Below are positions 54,700-64,000 of a stretch of DNA of 64,000 nt, one piece after another. Source of the DNA: Leptothermofonsia sichuanensis E412 (GTDB lineage Bacteria > Cyanobacteriota > Cyanobacteriia > Leptolyngbyales > Leptolyngbyaceae); NCBI RefSeq assembly GCF_019891175.1, contig NZ_CP072600.1, positions 3,968,001 through 4,032,000 on the forward strand, read 5' to 3'. Below the pieces are notes generated by a model. That model saw nothing but the letters and a program-made list of their open reading frames with translations. It did no database searches and had not been told where the DNA came from. A program made the position numbers and the translations under genes. The first letter of the stretch is position 1. Each line of letters starts with the position of its first letter.

Positions 54700-54740
54700 G
54701 CAGCCTATCCGAAAAACCTGAATTGCTAAAGTCCGGAGTT
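54700..54740. repeat. Family C half-copy
   Basis: AGCAGCCTATCCGAAAAACC with GAATTGCTAAAGTCC. It covers part of the intergenic region upstream of lipA. Confidence 0.6.
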
Positions 54741-54860
54741 AACCTCAGGAAGACATCAGATAACCTCAGGAAGACATCAGATCGGTGTTAACACTATTCC
54801 CAGGTTTTAAGGAATGACAACTAATCTATGCCTGAAGGAAGTTTTTCAAAATTCACCACT

Positions 54861-54984
54861 CTAGTGCAGGTTGCCGAAAATAACCTGCCAGTTCTGGCTT
54901 TAACCACAAAGACACAAGGCCCACTAAGAAACTTTGTGTCCCTTTGTGCCTTTGTGGTGAAAAACTTCTGCCGCAATGCACTAG
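54861..54984 (+). repeat. Repeat family B, copy 4
   Basis: CTAGTGCAGGTTGCCGAAAA at one end and TGCCGCAATGCACTAG at the other. It directly abuts a different element at 54981. Confidence 0.85.
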
Positions 54985-55089
54985 TGTTCCGTCAGGAAAA
55001 TTTTGACGGGTCGCAGACCCTCAAAATTTAACTTCAATCAGCCTTTCAGTATTCAGTTACCTGTCAAATTTAATTTGACAGACCACTAG
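54981..55089. mobile_element. Small inverted-repeat element (MITE-like)
   Basis: About 109 bp with ends CTAGTGTTCCGTCA (54981-54994) and, reading inward from the right, CTAGTGGTCTGTCA, so the 14-bp inverted ends match except for 2 bases. Inside are two hairpins, AAATTTTGACGGGTC/GACCCTCAAAATTT and CTGTCAAATTTAATTTGACAG. It encodes nothing. CTAG/TA-flanked ends resemble IS630/Tc1-type elements (ISY100-like), an inference. Confidence 0.7.
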
Positions 55090-55446
55090 AGTCTTATGGG
55101 ATCTTATGGGAATCATTCTGCGCTGTAGAAGCTACACTGGTACAGTAAACATCTAATTTCGGAAGATAAAGGCTTTGGAATGGTTGGGTTTCGCTATCCC
55201 TTTACCCAACCTACGTTGCAGAACTTTTAATTTGCGCTACTGGTTGATACTATGGCAAATTCAATATTTACCCCAGGTTCAACACTTTCGATAAATTGCT
55301 AATATTTACTTTGATTTGTGGAAAAAGCCAGTTTTTCCCACTCAGGGTTTCATCCTCCCTCCGGATTGAACAGCCGTCATGTTGAAAAACTGTGACCTTT
55401 AACCTTACTCATTTGTCTTTGCAGTCACTACCAGAGGAGTTCAGTT
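55090..55446. other. Promoter-side region of the response regulator
   Basis: 357 bp, AT-rich, no gene. Only the region before the GTG start at 55447 is expected to hold its promoter. Confidence 0.4.
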
Positions 55447-55983
55447 GTGGCAAGTCACAAGATCCTGGTCATCGATGACAGCAACGTCATCCGGAATATG
55501 GTTCGCGATATGCTGCCGAAGGGCAATTTTGAGGTTCTGGAAGCCAAAGATGGCGTCCAGGGTCTGAATTTGATCAGACAGGAGCGCCCAAACCTGATTA
55601 TGCTTGATTTTCTGCTGCCCCGGATGAGCGGCTGGGAGGTTTTCCAGCAAATCCAGGCAAGCCAGGAACTTCAAACTATTCCGCTGGTACTGATGTCGGG
55701 TCGGAAAGAAGAAGTAACCGAGAAGCTTCAGGAGCCGTTTGAATTTTTTGAATTCGTTCAGAAGCCGTTTGATCAAAAGGAACTGATTGACGCCATTAAG
55801 ACGGCAATGGCAAAAGCAAAACGCCGTCCTGTGGCTGCGGTTGCTTCGCCTGCTGGGGCGGCTGCACCCAATGGAGATATCCAGGCATTGAATGAAAAAA
55901 TTGCCCGGATGCAGGCTGAGATTGATGGGCTGAAGAAGCAAATGGCTCAGATTCTGGCATTTATCAAACAGAAGCTGAAGTAG
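55447..55983 (+). CDS. Single-domain response regulator with C-terminal coiled coil
   Basis: 178 residues from GTG 55447. Receiver domain residues: KILVIDDSNVIRNMVRDML (acidic pair DD), phospho-acceptor aspartate in LIMLDFLLPRMSGWEVFQ (LDF), the switch serine in LVLMSGRKEE and the lysine in EFVQKPFDQ. After residue 125 comes an Ala/Pro linker and a heptad-type coiled coil (ALNEKIARMQAEIDGLKKQM). There is no output domain, so it probably acts by protein contacts, as in CheY/PatA-like proteins. No kinase lies next to it. Confidence 0.9.
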   Translation: MASHKILVIDDSNVIRNMVRDMLPKGNFEVLEAKDGVQGLNLIRQERPNLIMLDFLLPRMSGWEVFQQIQASQELQTIPLVLMSGRKEEVTEKLQEPFEFFEFVQKPFDQKELIDAIKTAMAKAKRRPVAAVASPAGAAAPNGDIQALNEKIARMQAEIDGLKKQMAQILAFIKQKLK

Positions 55984-56020
55984 ACATCTCTAACCCCCGA
56001 ACCTGCTGTCGAGTAGGGGG

Positions 56021-56623
56021 TTAATCCAACTCACGCCGACCCTCCAGTGCTCTGGCAAGGGTTACTTCGTCTGCATATTCCAGATCGCCCCCCATCGGTA
56101 GCCCAAATGCAATGCGGGTGACGCGGGTAAATGGTTTCAGCAGATGGCCGACGTACAGGGTTGTCGTTTCGCCCTCAACACTGGGGCTGATGGCAATAAT
56201 GACTTCATCAGTCTTTTGCTGGCTGACTCGCCGCACCAGGGGTTGGATATGAAGCTGCTCTGGACCAATGCCGTCCATCGGCGAAATCAATCCCCCCAGG
56301 ACATGATACTTTCCCCGGTACTCACGGGTTTTTTCCAGGGCAATGACATCCCTTGAATCAGCGACGACACAGATCAGGTTGCTGTCCCGGTTAGGGGCAC
56401 GGCAAATCTCGCACACAGGTTCAGCAGACAGGTGAAAACAGACAGAGCAGTAACCGACTTGCTGTTTTGCTTCCACCAGGGCTATTGCCAGGGCTTTCAC
56501 CTCATCCTCTGGACGCTTGAGGATATGCAGTGCCAGCCGCTGGGCTGATTTGGGCCCAATGCCAGGTAAATGTTGAAGTTGCTCGATTAAACGAGCAAGG
56601 GGGCGTGTGTAAACCGTTGTCAT
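56021..56623 (-). CDS. recR: Recombination protein RecR
   Basis: 200 residues from ATG 56623. It has the helix-hairpin-helix [19 protein letters not shown], the zinc-binding C4 motif [20 protein letters not shown], and a Toprim segment ([17 protein letters not shown]). RecR with RecF/RecO loads RecA at gaps. It is next to the HIT gene on the same strand (93 bp between them). Confidence 0.94.
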   Translation of the reverse strand: MTTVYTRPLARLIEQLQHLPGIGPKSAQRLALHILKRPEDEVKALAIALVEAKQQVGYCSVCFHLSAEPVCEICRAPNRDSNLICVVADSRDVIALEKTREYRGKYHVLGGLISPMDGIGPEQLHIQPLVRRVSQQKTDEVIIAISPSVEGETTTLYVGHLLKPFTRVTRIAFGLPMGGDLEYADEVTLARALEGRRELD

Positions 56624-56716
56624 TCCTCCGGTGTTTATAGTGATTGTAGCGAGTGGGGAAGGGAGAGTGAAGATTGAAGCGTGAGGAGTAAAATCGATAC
56701 CCCTCATCCCTCACTT

Positions 56717-57205
<489 letters not shown>

Positions 57206-57213
57206 TTATTAAT

Positions 57214-57260
57214 GAGGCATTCTCAGAATTTATCTTGTTCAAGAGTGATTAAAGAAGGTT
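57214..57260 (+). repeat. Repeat family F, copy 2
   Basis: GAGGCATTCTCAGAATTTAT and GTGATTAAAGAAGG match 36902-36949. The flanking region up to 57330 holds no gene; AGAAACCCGGTTTCTC (about 57285) is a short palindrome. Confidence 0.65.
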
Positions 57261-57330
57261 AACTCAAATCTTGCAGCAGTGTCAGAAACCCGGTTTCTCA
57301 AGGCTTGTTGAGAATGGTGCAAAATCTAAG

Positions 57331-58593
57331 TTAACCAAAGATGCTGCCAAAAAACTCGATCGCTTCCTTCAATGCCTGAATAAACCTATCGATCTCATCA
57401 CAGGTGTTGTAGAAGTAAAGACTTGCCCGTGCAGTGGATTGTGCCCCCAGGTAACGATGCAGAGGTTGGGTGCAGTGGTGTCCTGCCCGAATTGCCACCC
57501 CTGCCTGATCCAGGATGGTGGAAAGGTCATGGGGATGGGTGCTCCCCGCGGTAAAGGCCGCTAAAGCTGCCCGTCCGCTGCCGTCGGCTTTTGGCCTGGG
57601 ACCGCAGGTTCTTACCTCCGGAATTTGCTCAAGCTGGTGGAACAGGTAGGCAGTCAGTTCCTGTTCGTAGGCGTGAATCTTATCCATGCCAATGCCCGTC
57701 AGGTAATCAATGGCAGCACCGAGGGCGATTGCCTCTGCAATAGCCGGAGTGCCTGCCTCAAATTTCTGGGGCAGGTCAGCATAGGTGGCGTGGTCGAGAA
57801 ACACATCGGCAATCATTTCACCTCCCCCCAAGAAAGGCGGCATGGAACGCAGCAGTTCTAATTTGCCGTAGAGGAACCCCACCCCTGTAGGACCACACAT
57901 TTTATGTCCAGAGGCCACCAACCAATCACAATCGATTTCCTGCACATTCAACGGCATGTGGGGCGCACTCTGGCAGGCATCAATTAAGACTTTTGCGCCA
58001 TAACGGTGAGCTAGTTGACCAATTTCCTGGACTGGATTAATGCAGCCCAGTGTATTGGAAACATGCACCACAGAAACCAGCTTTGTTTTGTCTGATAGCA
58101 GAGACTTGAAGTGTTCCAGGTCAAATTCTTCCGTTTCTGTCAGTTCGACGAACTTTAAGACTGCTCCCGTCCTTTGCGCAACCAATTGCCAGGGGATCAG
58201 GTTACTGTGGTGCTCCATCACTGTCAGGATGATTTCGTCTCCCTGTTGCAGGTTAGCCATACCCCAGGAATAGGCGACCAGATTGATCGCCTCGCTGGCA
58301 TTGCGGGTATACACAATCTCCTGCCGGGAAGCTGCATTCACAAAGGCTGCAATTTTGTCCCGTGCTCCCTCATAGGCATCCGTTGCCCGTGAACTCAAGG
58401 TATGCACCCCTCGATGGACATTGGCGTTGTCGTGTTCGTAGTAGTGCTGAAGCGCATTGAGGACGGCGATCGGCTTTTGCGAGGTGGCTGCATTATCCAG
58501 ATACACCAGAGGATGCCCATGAATCTGCTGATGCAGGATGGGAAAGTCGGCACGAACTTTTGCAGCGAGGGATTTTTCTTGGGTAAATGTCAT
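57331..58593 (-). CDS. sufS: Cysteine desulfurase SufS
   Basis: 420 residues. PLP-lysine site [17 protein letters not shown], the catalytic cysteine in [18 protein letters not shown], and the N-terminal [15 protein letters not shown]. Last gene of the minus-strand run ftrC-sufB-C-D-S, 6 bp after sufD. It removes sulfur from cysteine for Fe-S assembly; SufE is not in the window. Confidence 0.95.
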   Translation of the reverse strand: MTFTQEKSLAAKVRADFPILHQQIHGHPLVYLDNAATSQKPIAVLNALQHYYEHDNANVHRGVHTLSSRATDAYEGARDKIAAFVNAASRQEIVYTRNASEAINLVAYSWGMANLQQGDEIILTVMEHHSNLIPWQLVAQRTGAVLKFVELTETEEFDLEHFKSLLSDKTKLVSVVHVSNTLGCINPVQEIGQLAHRYGAKVLIDACQSAPHMPLNVQEIDCDWLVASGHKMCGPTGVGFLYGKLELLRSMPPFLGGGEMIADVFLDHATYADLPQKFEAGTPAIAEAIALGAAIDYLTGIGMDKIHAYEQELTAYLFHQLEQIPEVRTCGPRPKADGSGRAALAAFTAGSTHPHDLSTILDQAGVAIRAGHHCTQPLHRYLGAQSTARASLYFYNTCDEIDRFIQALKEAIEFFGSIFG

Positions 58594-58599
58594 TGCAGT

Positions 58600-59946
58600 T
58601 TAGAAATGATTTCTCACGAATTGGGCAAGGGACTCTCGAAGGGATGGAAACGAAATTTCACGAATCACTTCATAGGCAAAAGCATAGGTCAACAGCCTGC
58701 GAGCAGTATCTGCATCGATACCCCGACTTTGCAAATAGAAAACTTCGTCACTTTCCAACTGGCTCACTGTCGCCCCGTGGGAACATTTGACATTATCTGC
58801 CGTAATTTCCAGTTGGGGCTTGGTATCGACACGGGCTTTGGGGGAAAGCAACAGGTTGCGGCTGAGCTGTCCGGCGTTGGTCAGTTGGGCAGGTTTGGGC
58901 ACGAAGATTTTGCCGTTGAATATGGCATGGGCGCGATCGTCCACGATGCATTTATGAACCTGGCTACTGGTGCCGTGGGGTTTGGTCAGGGAGATCAGGC
59001 TGTGGGTGTCTGCCACCTGGTCGCCGCCAATCATTGTCAACCCATTCAGGGTTGTTTCCGTTTGCTCACCTGTCTGGTAAACCTCCAGGTGGTGCCGGGA
59101 AAGTTGCGCCCCATAGCTGATGACGTTGCAGGCGTAGCGGGAATCCCGTGCCTGGGAAACGGCAGTCTTGCCAATATGGAAAGCGTTCTGACTGTCCTGC
59201 TGAATTCTAGTGTGATTCACCTCAGCGTTGGCTGCAATCCAGATTTCCGTCACTGGATTGGTGAAATATGTACCTTCTCCCAGGGAAACATACTGTTCAA
59301 GCAAAGTCAGGCTGCTACCTGATTCAACCACAACCAGGGCACGGGGATGGGAAATGGTTGCCTTTTCAGCCGTAATGGAAATAAACAGTAAATGAATTGG
59401 AGTTTCTGGCAGCTGGTTTTTGGGAACATAGGCGATCGCCCCATCCCTCAAACTGGCGGTGTTGAGGACCGTAAACACCTCCTCCGCTCCCTGCTGCTGT
59501 GCCAGGTAGGTTTGAATCTGGTCTTTCAGGGGACTTTGCTGAATGGCTTCCAAATTCCCTGCAATTAAACTCTCTGAAATAACTGCCTGGGTAGATAGTT
59601 CGGGAGCAAACGCACCATCAATAAATACCAGACGGCAGGGAATCTCCGGCAGAATAAAAGCTTCAATCTCCGACAGGTTAACCGCAGACGAACGCTCTGC
59701 CGCTTGAAAGTCAACTTGCAGCAGGGGTGACAGGTCGGTAAAACGCCACTCCTCATCTTTAGTCGAAGGGATTGCCATCTCCTGAACTCTGGCAGCGGCG
59801 CGATCGCGAATGGGCTGTAACCAGTCCCCTGAGGCATCCAGTTCTGGACGCAAACTCAGCAGTTGTTGCAGATAAGCGACGCGATCGCCCCTCAACTTCC
59901 CGTTCGTTGCCTTCCCATCTGAAACCGTAGAAACCTGAATCGTCAT
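58600..59946 (-). CDS. sufD: Fe-S assembly protein SufD
   Basis: 448 residues. DEEWRFTDLSPLLQVDFQAA near the N-terminus and LTMIGGDQVADTHSLISLTK, KCSHGATVSQLESDEVFYLQ in the C-terminal half are SufD signatures, with the SRGID ending block. It pairs with SufB in the SufBC2D scaffold. It lies 32 bp after sufC and 6 bp before sufS. Confidence 0.93.
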   Translation of the reverse strand: MTIQVSTVSDGKATNGKLRGDRVAYLQQLLSLRPELDASGDWLQPIRDRAAARVQEMAIPSTKDEEWRFTDLSPLLQVDFQAAERSSAVNLSEIEAFILPEIPCRLVFIDGAFAPELSTQAVISESLIAGNLEAIQQSPLKDQIQTYLAQQQGAEEVFTVLNTASLRDGAIAYVPKNQLPETPIHLLFISITAEKATISHPRALVVVESGSSLTLLEQYVSLGEGTYFTNPVTEIWIAANAEVNHTRIQQDSQNAFHIGKTAVSQARDSRYACNVISYGAQLSRHHLEVYQTGEQTETTLNGLTMIGGDQVADTHSLISLTKPHGTSSQVHKCIVDDRAHAIFNGKIFVPKPAQLTNAGQLSRNLLLSPKARVDTKPQLEITADNVKCSHGATVSQLESDEVFYLQSRGIDADTARRLLTYAFAYEVIREISFPSLRESLAQFVRNHF

Positions 59947-59978
59947 CCTATTACCACCTCAACAACCCCTTTCATCCT

Positions 59979-60767
59979 TCACCCCTTCACTCCCACTGCC
60001 TCTTCTTCCAGCACCCAATCGTAGCCGCGATCCTCAAGTTCCAATGCCAGTTCTTTACCACCCGTGGTGACAATCCGCCCGCCTTCCATCACATGCACAT
60101 AATCCGGTTCGATGTAATTCAGCAAGCGCTGGTAGTGGGTAATCAGGACGATGGCATTTTCTGGCGAGGTCAGTTGATTTACCCCATTCGCCACAATCTT
60201 GAGGGCATCAATATCCAGGCCAGAATCCGTTTCATCCAGAATGCCTAACTTTGGCTCCAGCAATGCCATTTGCAGAATCTCGTTCCGCTTTTTCTCGCCA
60301 CCGGAAAATCCCTCGTTGACACTGCGGCTGAGAAATTCAGGCTTCATTTTGACGACATCCAGCTTTTGCTGCACCAGTTCGTCAAAGTCAAAGGCATCCA
60401 GTTCGTCCAACCCTGCGTGCTTGCGTTTGGAGTTGTATGCCACCCGCAGAAAATCCAGGTTGCTGACACCGGGGATTTCGATCGGATACTGGAACGCCAG
60501 GAAAATTCCAGAACGGGCACGATCTTCTGGCTCCATTTCCAGCAAATCCTGCCCCAGGAAAGTAATTTGACCTCCCGTTACGGTGTAGTCAGGATGTCCT
60601 GCCAGTACCTTTGAAAACGTACTTTTGCCGGAACCATTCGGTCCCATAATCGCGTGGATTTCCCCCGCTTTGACTTCCAGATTTAACCCCTTCAAAATCT
60701 GGTTGCCATCAACCTCAGCGGTTAAATCCCGCACTGAAAGAATGACTTCACTCGTTTCGTTAATCAC
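59979..60767 (-). CDS. sufC: Fe-S assembly ATPase SufC
   Basis: 262 residues. Walker [15 protein letters not shown] signature [13 protein letters not shown] and Walker [15 protein letters not shown] are intact. The tail [11 protein letters not shown] is unexceptional. It is separated from sufB by 278 bp (60768-61045), longer than the other suf gaps, which may hold a leader or internal promoter. Confidence 0.95.
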   Translation of the reverse strand: MINETSEVILSVRDLTAEVDGNQILKGLNLEVKAGEIHAIMGPNGSGKSTFSKVLAGHPDYTVTGGQITFLGQDLLEMEPEDRARSGIFLAFQYPIEIPGVSNLDFLRVAYNSKRKHAGLDELDAFDFDELVQQKLDVVKMKPEFLSRSVNEGFSGGEKKRNEILQMALLEPKLGILDETDSGLDIDALKIVANGVNQLTSPENAIVLITHYQRLLNYIEPDYVHVMEGGRIVTTGGKELALELEDRGYDWVLEEEAVGVKG

Positions 60768-61045
60768 TGACTTTTACCTCTTCATTCTTAATTCTCAAAG
60801 CTGCCCAAGCCGCTTCAAAATTCTGAAAACTTCGTACAAATCATTTCCAGCGTTGCAAATTGCAAACTCTCTAGAGCAGGCGTATAAGGGTAACATCCTG
60901 TGCCTGGAGAGTTTGAACCATTGCTTGACCTCACTTCAGCAGCTTTAATGCAAAGGAAAGCCACTCGAATACGGCAAGAATGCTTGCGGTGACGCGATTT
61001 TCTCCCTGGCGATAGCATGAGAAGAGTGGATCAGGCATATCTTCG

Positions 61046-62482
61046 CTACCCTACAGAACCTTCCAGTTTCAGGCTGAGGAGGCGATCGGCTTCCACGGCA
61101 AACTCCATCGGCAACTGGTTAAACACATCCTTACAGAAGCCGCTGATCATTATCGAAATCGCGTCCTCTGCGGAAATGCCCCGCTGAGTAAAGTAAAACA
61201 ACTGGTCTTCCCCAATCTTGGAGGTGGAAGCCTCATGTTCTACTTTGCCCGTATTGTTCTGCACCTGGATGTAGGGGAGGGTATTCGCCTGGGCGTTGTC
61301 ACCAATCAGCATGGAGTCGCACTGGGAGTAGTTGCGTGCGCCCGCTGCCCTGGGACCAATCTTAACCAGACCACGATAGCTATTCTTCGATTGACCGGCA
61401 GAAATGCCCTTAGAAATAATCGTGCTGCGGGTGTTCTTGCCAATGTGAACCATCTTGGTGCCGGTATCCGCCTGCTGATGGTGGTTGGTCAGGGCAACAG
61501 AGTAAAATTCACCCACGGAGTTATCACCCACCAGGACACAACTGGGATACTTCCAGGTGATCGCAGACCCTGTTTCTACCTGTGTCCAGGAGATTTTGGA
61601 GTTCACTCCCTGGCACAAACCCCGCTTGGTCACAAAGTTATAGATTCCACCCTTACCATTGGCATCTCCGGCATACCAGTTCTGCACTGTGGAATACTTG
61701 ATTTCGGCATTATCCAGTGCCACCAGTTCCACTACAGCCGCATGAAGCTGGTTGGTGTCATACATGGGGGCGGTGCAGCCTTCCAGGTAGCTGACGTAGC
61801 TTCCCTCTTCCGCCACAATCAGTGTGCGCTCAAACTGACCTGATTCGCCATTATTAATTCGGAAATAGGTAGACAACTCCATCGGGCAATGAACGCCCCT
61901 GGGAATATAGACAAAGGATCCATCGCTGAATACTGCTGAATTCAGCGCCGCGAAGTAGTTATCAGCAGGTGGCACCACGCTACCGAGGTATTTCTGAACC
62001 AGGTCAGGATATTCCCTTAAGGCCTCGGACATGGAGCAGAAGATAACGCCCTTCTCCGCCAGCTTCTCTTTAAAAGTGGTGGCAACGGAGACGCTATCAA
62101 AGATGGCATCAACGGCCACATTAGTCAGCCGTTTCTGTTCAGACAGGGGAATACCCAGCTTTTCAAAGGTTTCCAATAACTCAGGGTCAACCTCTTTCAG
62201 GCTCTTTTTCTTCTCTCTCTGTTTAGGAGCGGAGTAGTAAATAATGTTCTGGTAGTCGATCGCCGGATAGGTCGCATTCTGCCAGGTTGGTTCAGTCATC
62301 TTGAGCCACTGGCGATAAGCCCGCAGACGAAATTCCAGCATAAATTCCGGCTCTTCTTTCTTTGCCGAAATCAGCCGGATTACATCTTCATTCAGCCCCT
62401 TAGGAATCGTGTCGGACTCAATATTAGTAATAAATCCGTATTTGTAGGGCTGATTAACCAGGTTTTGGACGATCGCACTCAT
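61046..62482 (-). CDS. sufB: Fe-S assembly protein SufB
   Basis: 478 residues from ATG 62482 ([16 protein letters not shown]), the usual length. [39 protein letters not shown] and [20 protein letters not shown] are SufB signatures. It is the scaffold core that receives iron and sulfur. The frame continuing to 62566 is probably not translated. It is 175 bp downstream of ftrC and no SufR-type operator was found in that gap. Confidence 0.95.
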   Translation of the reverse strand: MSAIVQNLVNQPYKYGFITNIESDTIPKGLNEDVIRLISAKKEEPEFMLEFRLRAYRQWLKMTEPTWQNATYPAIDYQNIIYYSAPKQREKKKSLKEVDPELLETFEKLGIPLSEQKRLTNVAVDAIFDSVSVATTFKEKLAEKGVIFCSMSEALREYPDLVQKYLGSVVPPADNYFAALNSAVFSDGSFVYIPRGVHCPMELSTYFRINNGESGQFERTLIVAEEGSYVSYLEGCTAPMYDTNQLHAAVVELVALDNAEIKYSTVQNWYAGDANGKGGIYNFVTKRGLCQGVNSKISWTQVETGSAITWKYPSCVLVGDNSVGEFYSVALTNHHQQADTGTKMVHIGKNTRSTIISKGISAGQSKNSYRGLVKIGPRAAGARNYSQCDSMLIGDNAQANTLPYIQVQNNTGKVEHEASTSKIGEDQLFYFTQRGISAEDAISIMISGFCKDVFNQLPMEFAVEADRLLSLKLEGSVG

Positions 62483-62657
62483 GGGTAGTGTCTCTCTCAA
62501 GAAGTATTGAGTATTGGGTATTGAGTTGAGAATTTCAGACCATCTATAACAGGGGACAGGATGCAAAAGACAAGATGCCCGGGGTTTGCGTTTACTAATT
62601 TGTCCTCACCCTCATGGCTATAGCGCTAAAAACTCAAGACTCGAAATCTGGCATAGT

Positions 62658-63020
62658 TTAGTACTGGTTTGTGACACGTCGAATTTCATCAAAGGTAATT
62701 TCTTGTTTATCCCCTGCGAAATCGTTATCGGGTGTCAGGAAGAGCATACAGTGGCATTCTTTGCGCTCACGCATGGGAACGCAGGGGCAGTTCCAGTAGG
62801 CAGCCGCCACTTCGGCTTCCTTATCTTCGTAGTGACGGCAGGGGCAGAGGGGAGAACCCAACTCATCCTTGTGACGGGCAAGCCCTTCAATCACAACGGC
62901 AGTGACTCCAGGATCAACGCAGAAGTAGGTGCCTGAGCGTTTGGCGTAGGTTTCTGAAAAGTGCCTCATGGCTTCGAGGCTTTTTTCACTGGCTTTGGGG
63001 GGAGTAGCTTCTGTATTCAT
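62658..63020 (-). CDS. ftrC: Ferredoxin-thioredoxin reductase catalytic (beta) chain
   Basis: 120 residues from ATG 63020. Cluster and active-site cysteines sit in TYFCVDPGVT, GSPLCPCRHYED, YWNCPCVPMRERKECHCMLF, giving the CPC and CHC motifs of FTR. It carries a [4Fe-4S] cluster plus redox-active disulfide and passes electrons from ferredoxin to thioredoxin. It is the first gene on the minus strand after the SufR operators, so the operators probably control ftrC and then sufBCDS. Confidence 0.94.
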   Translation of the reverse strand: MNTEATPPKASEKSLEAMRHFSETYAKRSGTYFCVDPGVTAVVIEGLARHKDELGSPLCPCRHYEDKEAEVAAAYWNCPCVPMRERKECHCMLFLTPDNDFAGDKQEITFDEIRRVTNQY

Positions 63021-63062
63021 GAGGCAGGGCGACAAGACAACGGATCGATTCTATAATTAAAG

Positions 63063-63076
63063 CAACCTCTTTGTTG
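63063..63076. promoter_or_regulatory. SufR operator 1 (CAAC-N6-GTTG)
   Basis: CAAC CTCTTT GTTG with extended symmetry AGCAAC/GTTGCT. This is the SufR recognition pattern described for Synechocystis. It lies 43 bp before the ftrC start codon. Confidence 0.85.
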
Positions 63077-63102
63077 CTTAACTACATTGTAGGGTACTTT
63101 AG

Positions 63103-63116
63103 CAACATTACTGTTG
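63103..63116. promoter_or_regulatory. SufR operator 2 (CAAC-N6-GTTG)
   Basis: CAAC ATTACT GTTG, 40 bp from the first. It lies 81 bp upstream of the sufR start and so probably mediates autoregulation. Confidence 0.85.
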
Positions 63117-63196
63117 TCAAAGTAGATCCAATGGCTGCGATCGCCTCTAAGATCTGTCTTTTGATGTATGGCACAGGTTCTACTTGTGGAGAAAGA

Positions 63197-63868
63197 ATGA
63201 CAACCACTCAGCAGAACTCTACAAAACAAGATATCCTGCACCTCCTGTTGAAGCAGGGACAGGCCACGGTGCAGGAGCTGGCTGACCATTTGCAGATTAC
63301 CCCCCAGGCGATCCGGCGACACTTAAAAGATTTAGAAACCGAAGGACTGATTCTGCATCAGGTGATCCATGAAGGGATCGGACGCCCTAATTATGTCTAC
63401 GCCCTCAGTCGGGAAGGGCGAAATCAGTTTCCCCACCGCCATGAAGAGTTTGCGGTATCGCTGTTGGATACTCTGACTGAGACGGTGGGACCTGATCAGG
63501 TGGGTTCCATTTTGCGGAAGCAGTGGGAGCGGAAAGCACTGGAGTATCGGCAACGGTTAGGTAATGCTTCTCTGGAAGAACGGGTCAAACATTTAGTCGA
63601 AATTCGTCGAGAAGAAGGATACATGGCGGAGTACTACCCTGTCGATTCCAGTTCAGCAGGCGCTACTGAAGTTCAGGACACGGATGGAACTTCATTTATC
63701 CTGACGGAGTATAACTGTGCCATTTCCCAGATCGCCGAATCTTACCCCAGTGTTTGTGGGCATGAATTAGAGATGTTTGCGATCGCCCTTGACTGTAAAG
63801 TAGAACGGACTCACTGGCTGGTTGATGGCGAACACCGCTGTGGCTATTTAATTCGTCAGACCGATTGA
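63197..63868 (+). CDS. sufR: Iron-sulfur cluster repressor SufR
   Basis: 223 residues from ATG 63197, preceded by GAAAGA; a longer frame to 63071 overlaps the operators and is rejected. N-terminal winged helix-turn-helix ATVQELADHLQITPQAIRRH (about 20-40). C-terminal four cysteines, one each in YNCAIS, PSVCGH, LDCKVE and HRCGYL, with 12-14 residue spacings, coordinate an Fe-S cluster as in the Synechocystis repressor. It represses the suf genes when clusters are adequate. It runs divergently from ftrC. Confidence 0.95.
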   Translation: MTTTQQNSTKQDILHLLLKQGQATVQELADHLQITPQAIRRHLKDLETEGLILHQVIHEGIGRPNYVYALSREGRNQFPHRHEEFAVSLLDTLTETVGPDQVGSILRKQWERKALEYRQRLGNASLEERVKHLVEIRREEGYMAEYYPVDSSSAGATEVQDTDGTSFILTEYNCAISQIAESYPSVCGHELEMFAIALDCKVERTHWLVDGEHRCGYLIRQTD

Positions 63869-63889
63869 TGCATTCTGCACTGACAGCTA

Positions 63890-63951
63890 AGATCCCTGGT
63901 GTCTTGTCAACCAGCCAATCAATCTCGCATCACCTCAGATACCGGGGATCT
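63890..63951. repeat. Palindromic repeat family G, copy 2
   Basis: AGATCCCTGGTGTCT and AGATACCGGGGATCT (63937-63951) with a related middle to 4111-4176, in the same orientation. The rest of 63869-64000 holds no gene visible within the window. Confidence 0.75.
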
Positions 63952-64000
63952 TGGGATTGTTGTGCATCGCGCAAGTAAGGATTTTATGAGCGTAATCCCT

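Noticed and set aside
58402-59322. 306-codon plus-strand frame opposite sufD
   Set aside because: It is a shadow of sufD and sufS; the suf protein signatures are unambiguous.
63071-63196. 42-codon N-terminal extension of sufR
   Set aside because: It would place coding sequence on the SufR operators and lacks a ribosome site; ATG 63197 fits the family start.

Overview
The window is cyanobacterial chromosome. It carries phycocyanin subunit genes and a phycobilisome lyase-type gene, plant-type ferredoxin, biliverdin reductase, PsaX, the ferredoxin-thioredoxin reductase catalytic chain, a SufR-controlled suf cluster, and dense GCGATCGC (HIP1-like) octamers. The gene content suits a filamentous or otherwise larger-genome cyanobacterium, but sequence alone does not fix the genus. 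Coding density is moderate. Intergenic DNA is crowded with short palindromic repeat families, at least eight of which have two or more copies in this window.

Layout. 1-2.6 kb: end of an AI-2E-type permease, a Ser/Thr kinase and a PAS/LuxR regulator. 3-5.5 kb: cpcB-cpcA-cpcE-like operon on the minus strand, with an internal and a final intrinsic terminator. 5.9-7.3 kb: small RHH protein, LapA-like membrane protein, FkbM methyltransferase. 7.6-14.5 kb: a replication-flavoured block with RecQ, a basic helix-turn-helix-like protein, an archaeo-eukaryotic-primase-like protein, an array of 13 iterons of 17 bp, and a Rep-like initiator. It looks like a plasmid-type replicon in a chromosomal setting. 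14.6-24.2 kb: neutral invertase, DUF2808 protein, S1-like ribosomal protein, alpha/beta hydrolase, glycosyltransferase, a tight DUF488-DUF488-dual-OB cassette, peroxiredoxin and a zinc protease. 24.3-30.4 kb: XRE/GrpE-like regulator, Dps, sulfiredoxin, SpoIID-like protein, ferredoxin, biliverdin reductase. 30.6-42 kb: TPR lipoprotein, TrpB, SGNH protein, FAD oxidoreductase, phosphodiesterase, and a glycosyltransferase/flippase pair. 42.7-49 kb: second PAS/LuxR paralogue, UreE-UreF, S10 peptidase, an unknown membrane protein, a histidine kinase. 49.6-57 kb: TldD, a transposase remnant, HAD phosphatase, amino-acid permease, PsaX, LipA, a response regulator, RecR and a HIT protein. 57.3-63.9 kb: sufS-D-C-B, ftrC and divergent sufR, with two CAAC-N6-GTTG operators in the ftrC-sufR gap.

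Working together: phycocyanin, lyase and biliverdin reductase belong to light-harvesting. Ferredoxin, FTR, the Suf system, peroxiredoxin, sulfiredoxin and Dps form an iron-sulfur/redox theme. The most unusual part is the iteron replicon, which has itself been hit by an 81-bp palindromic element flanked by exact 13-bp direct repeats. A second unusual pattern is that repeat elements repeatedly overlap or supply the stop codons of neighbouring genes.

All family assignments rest on motif recognition and remembered family sequences. No database search was run.
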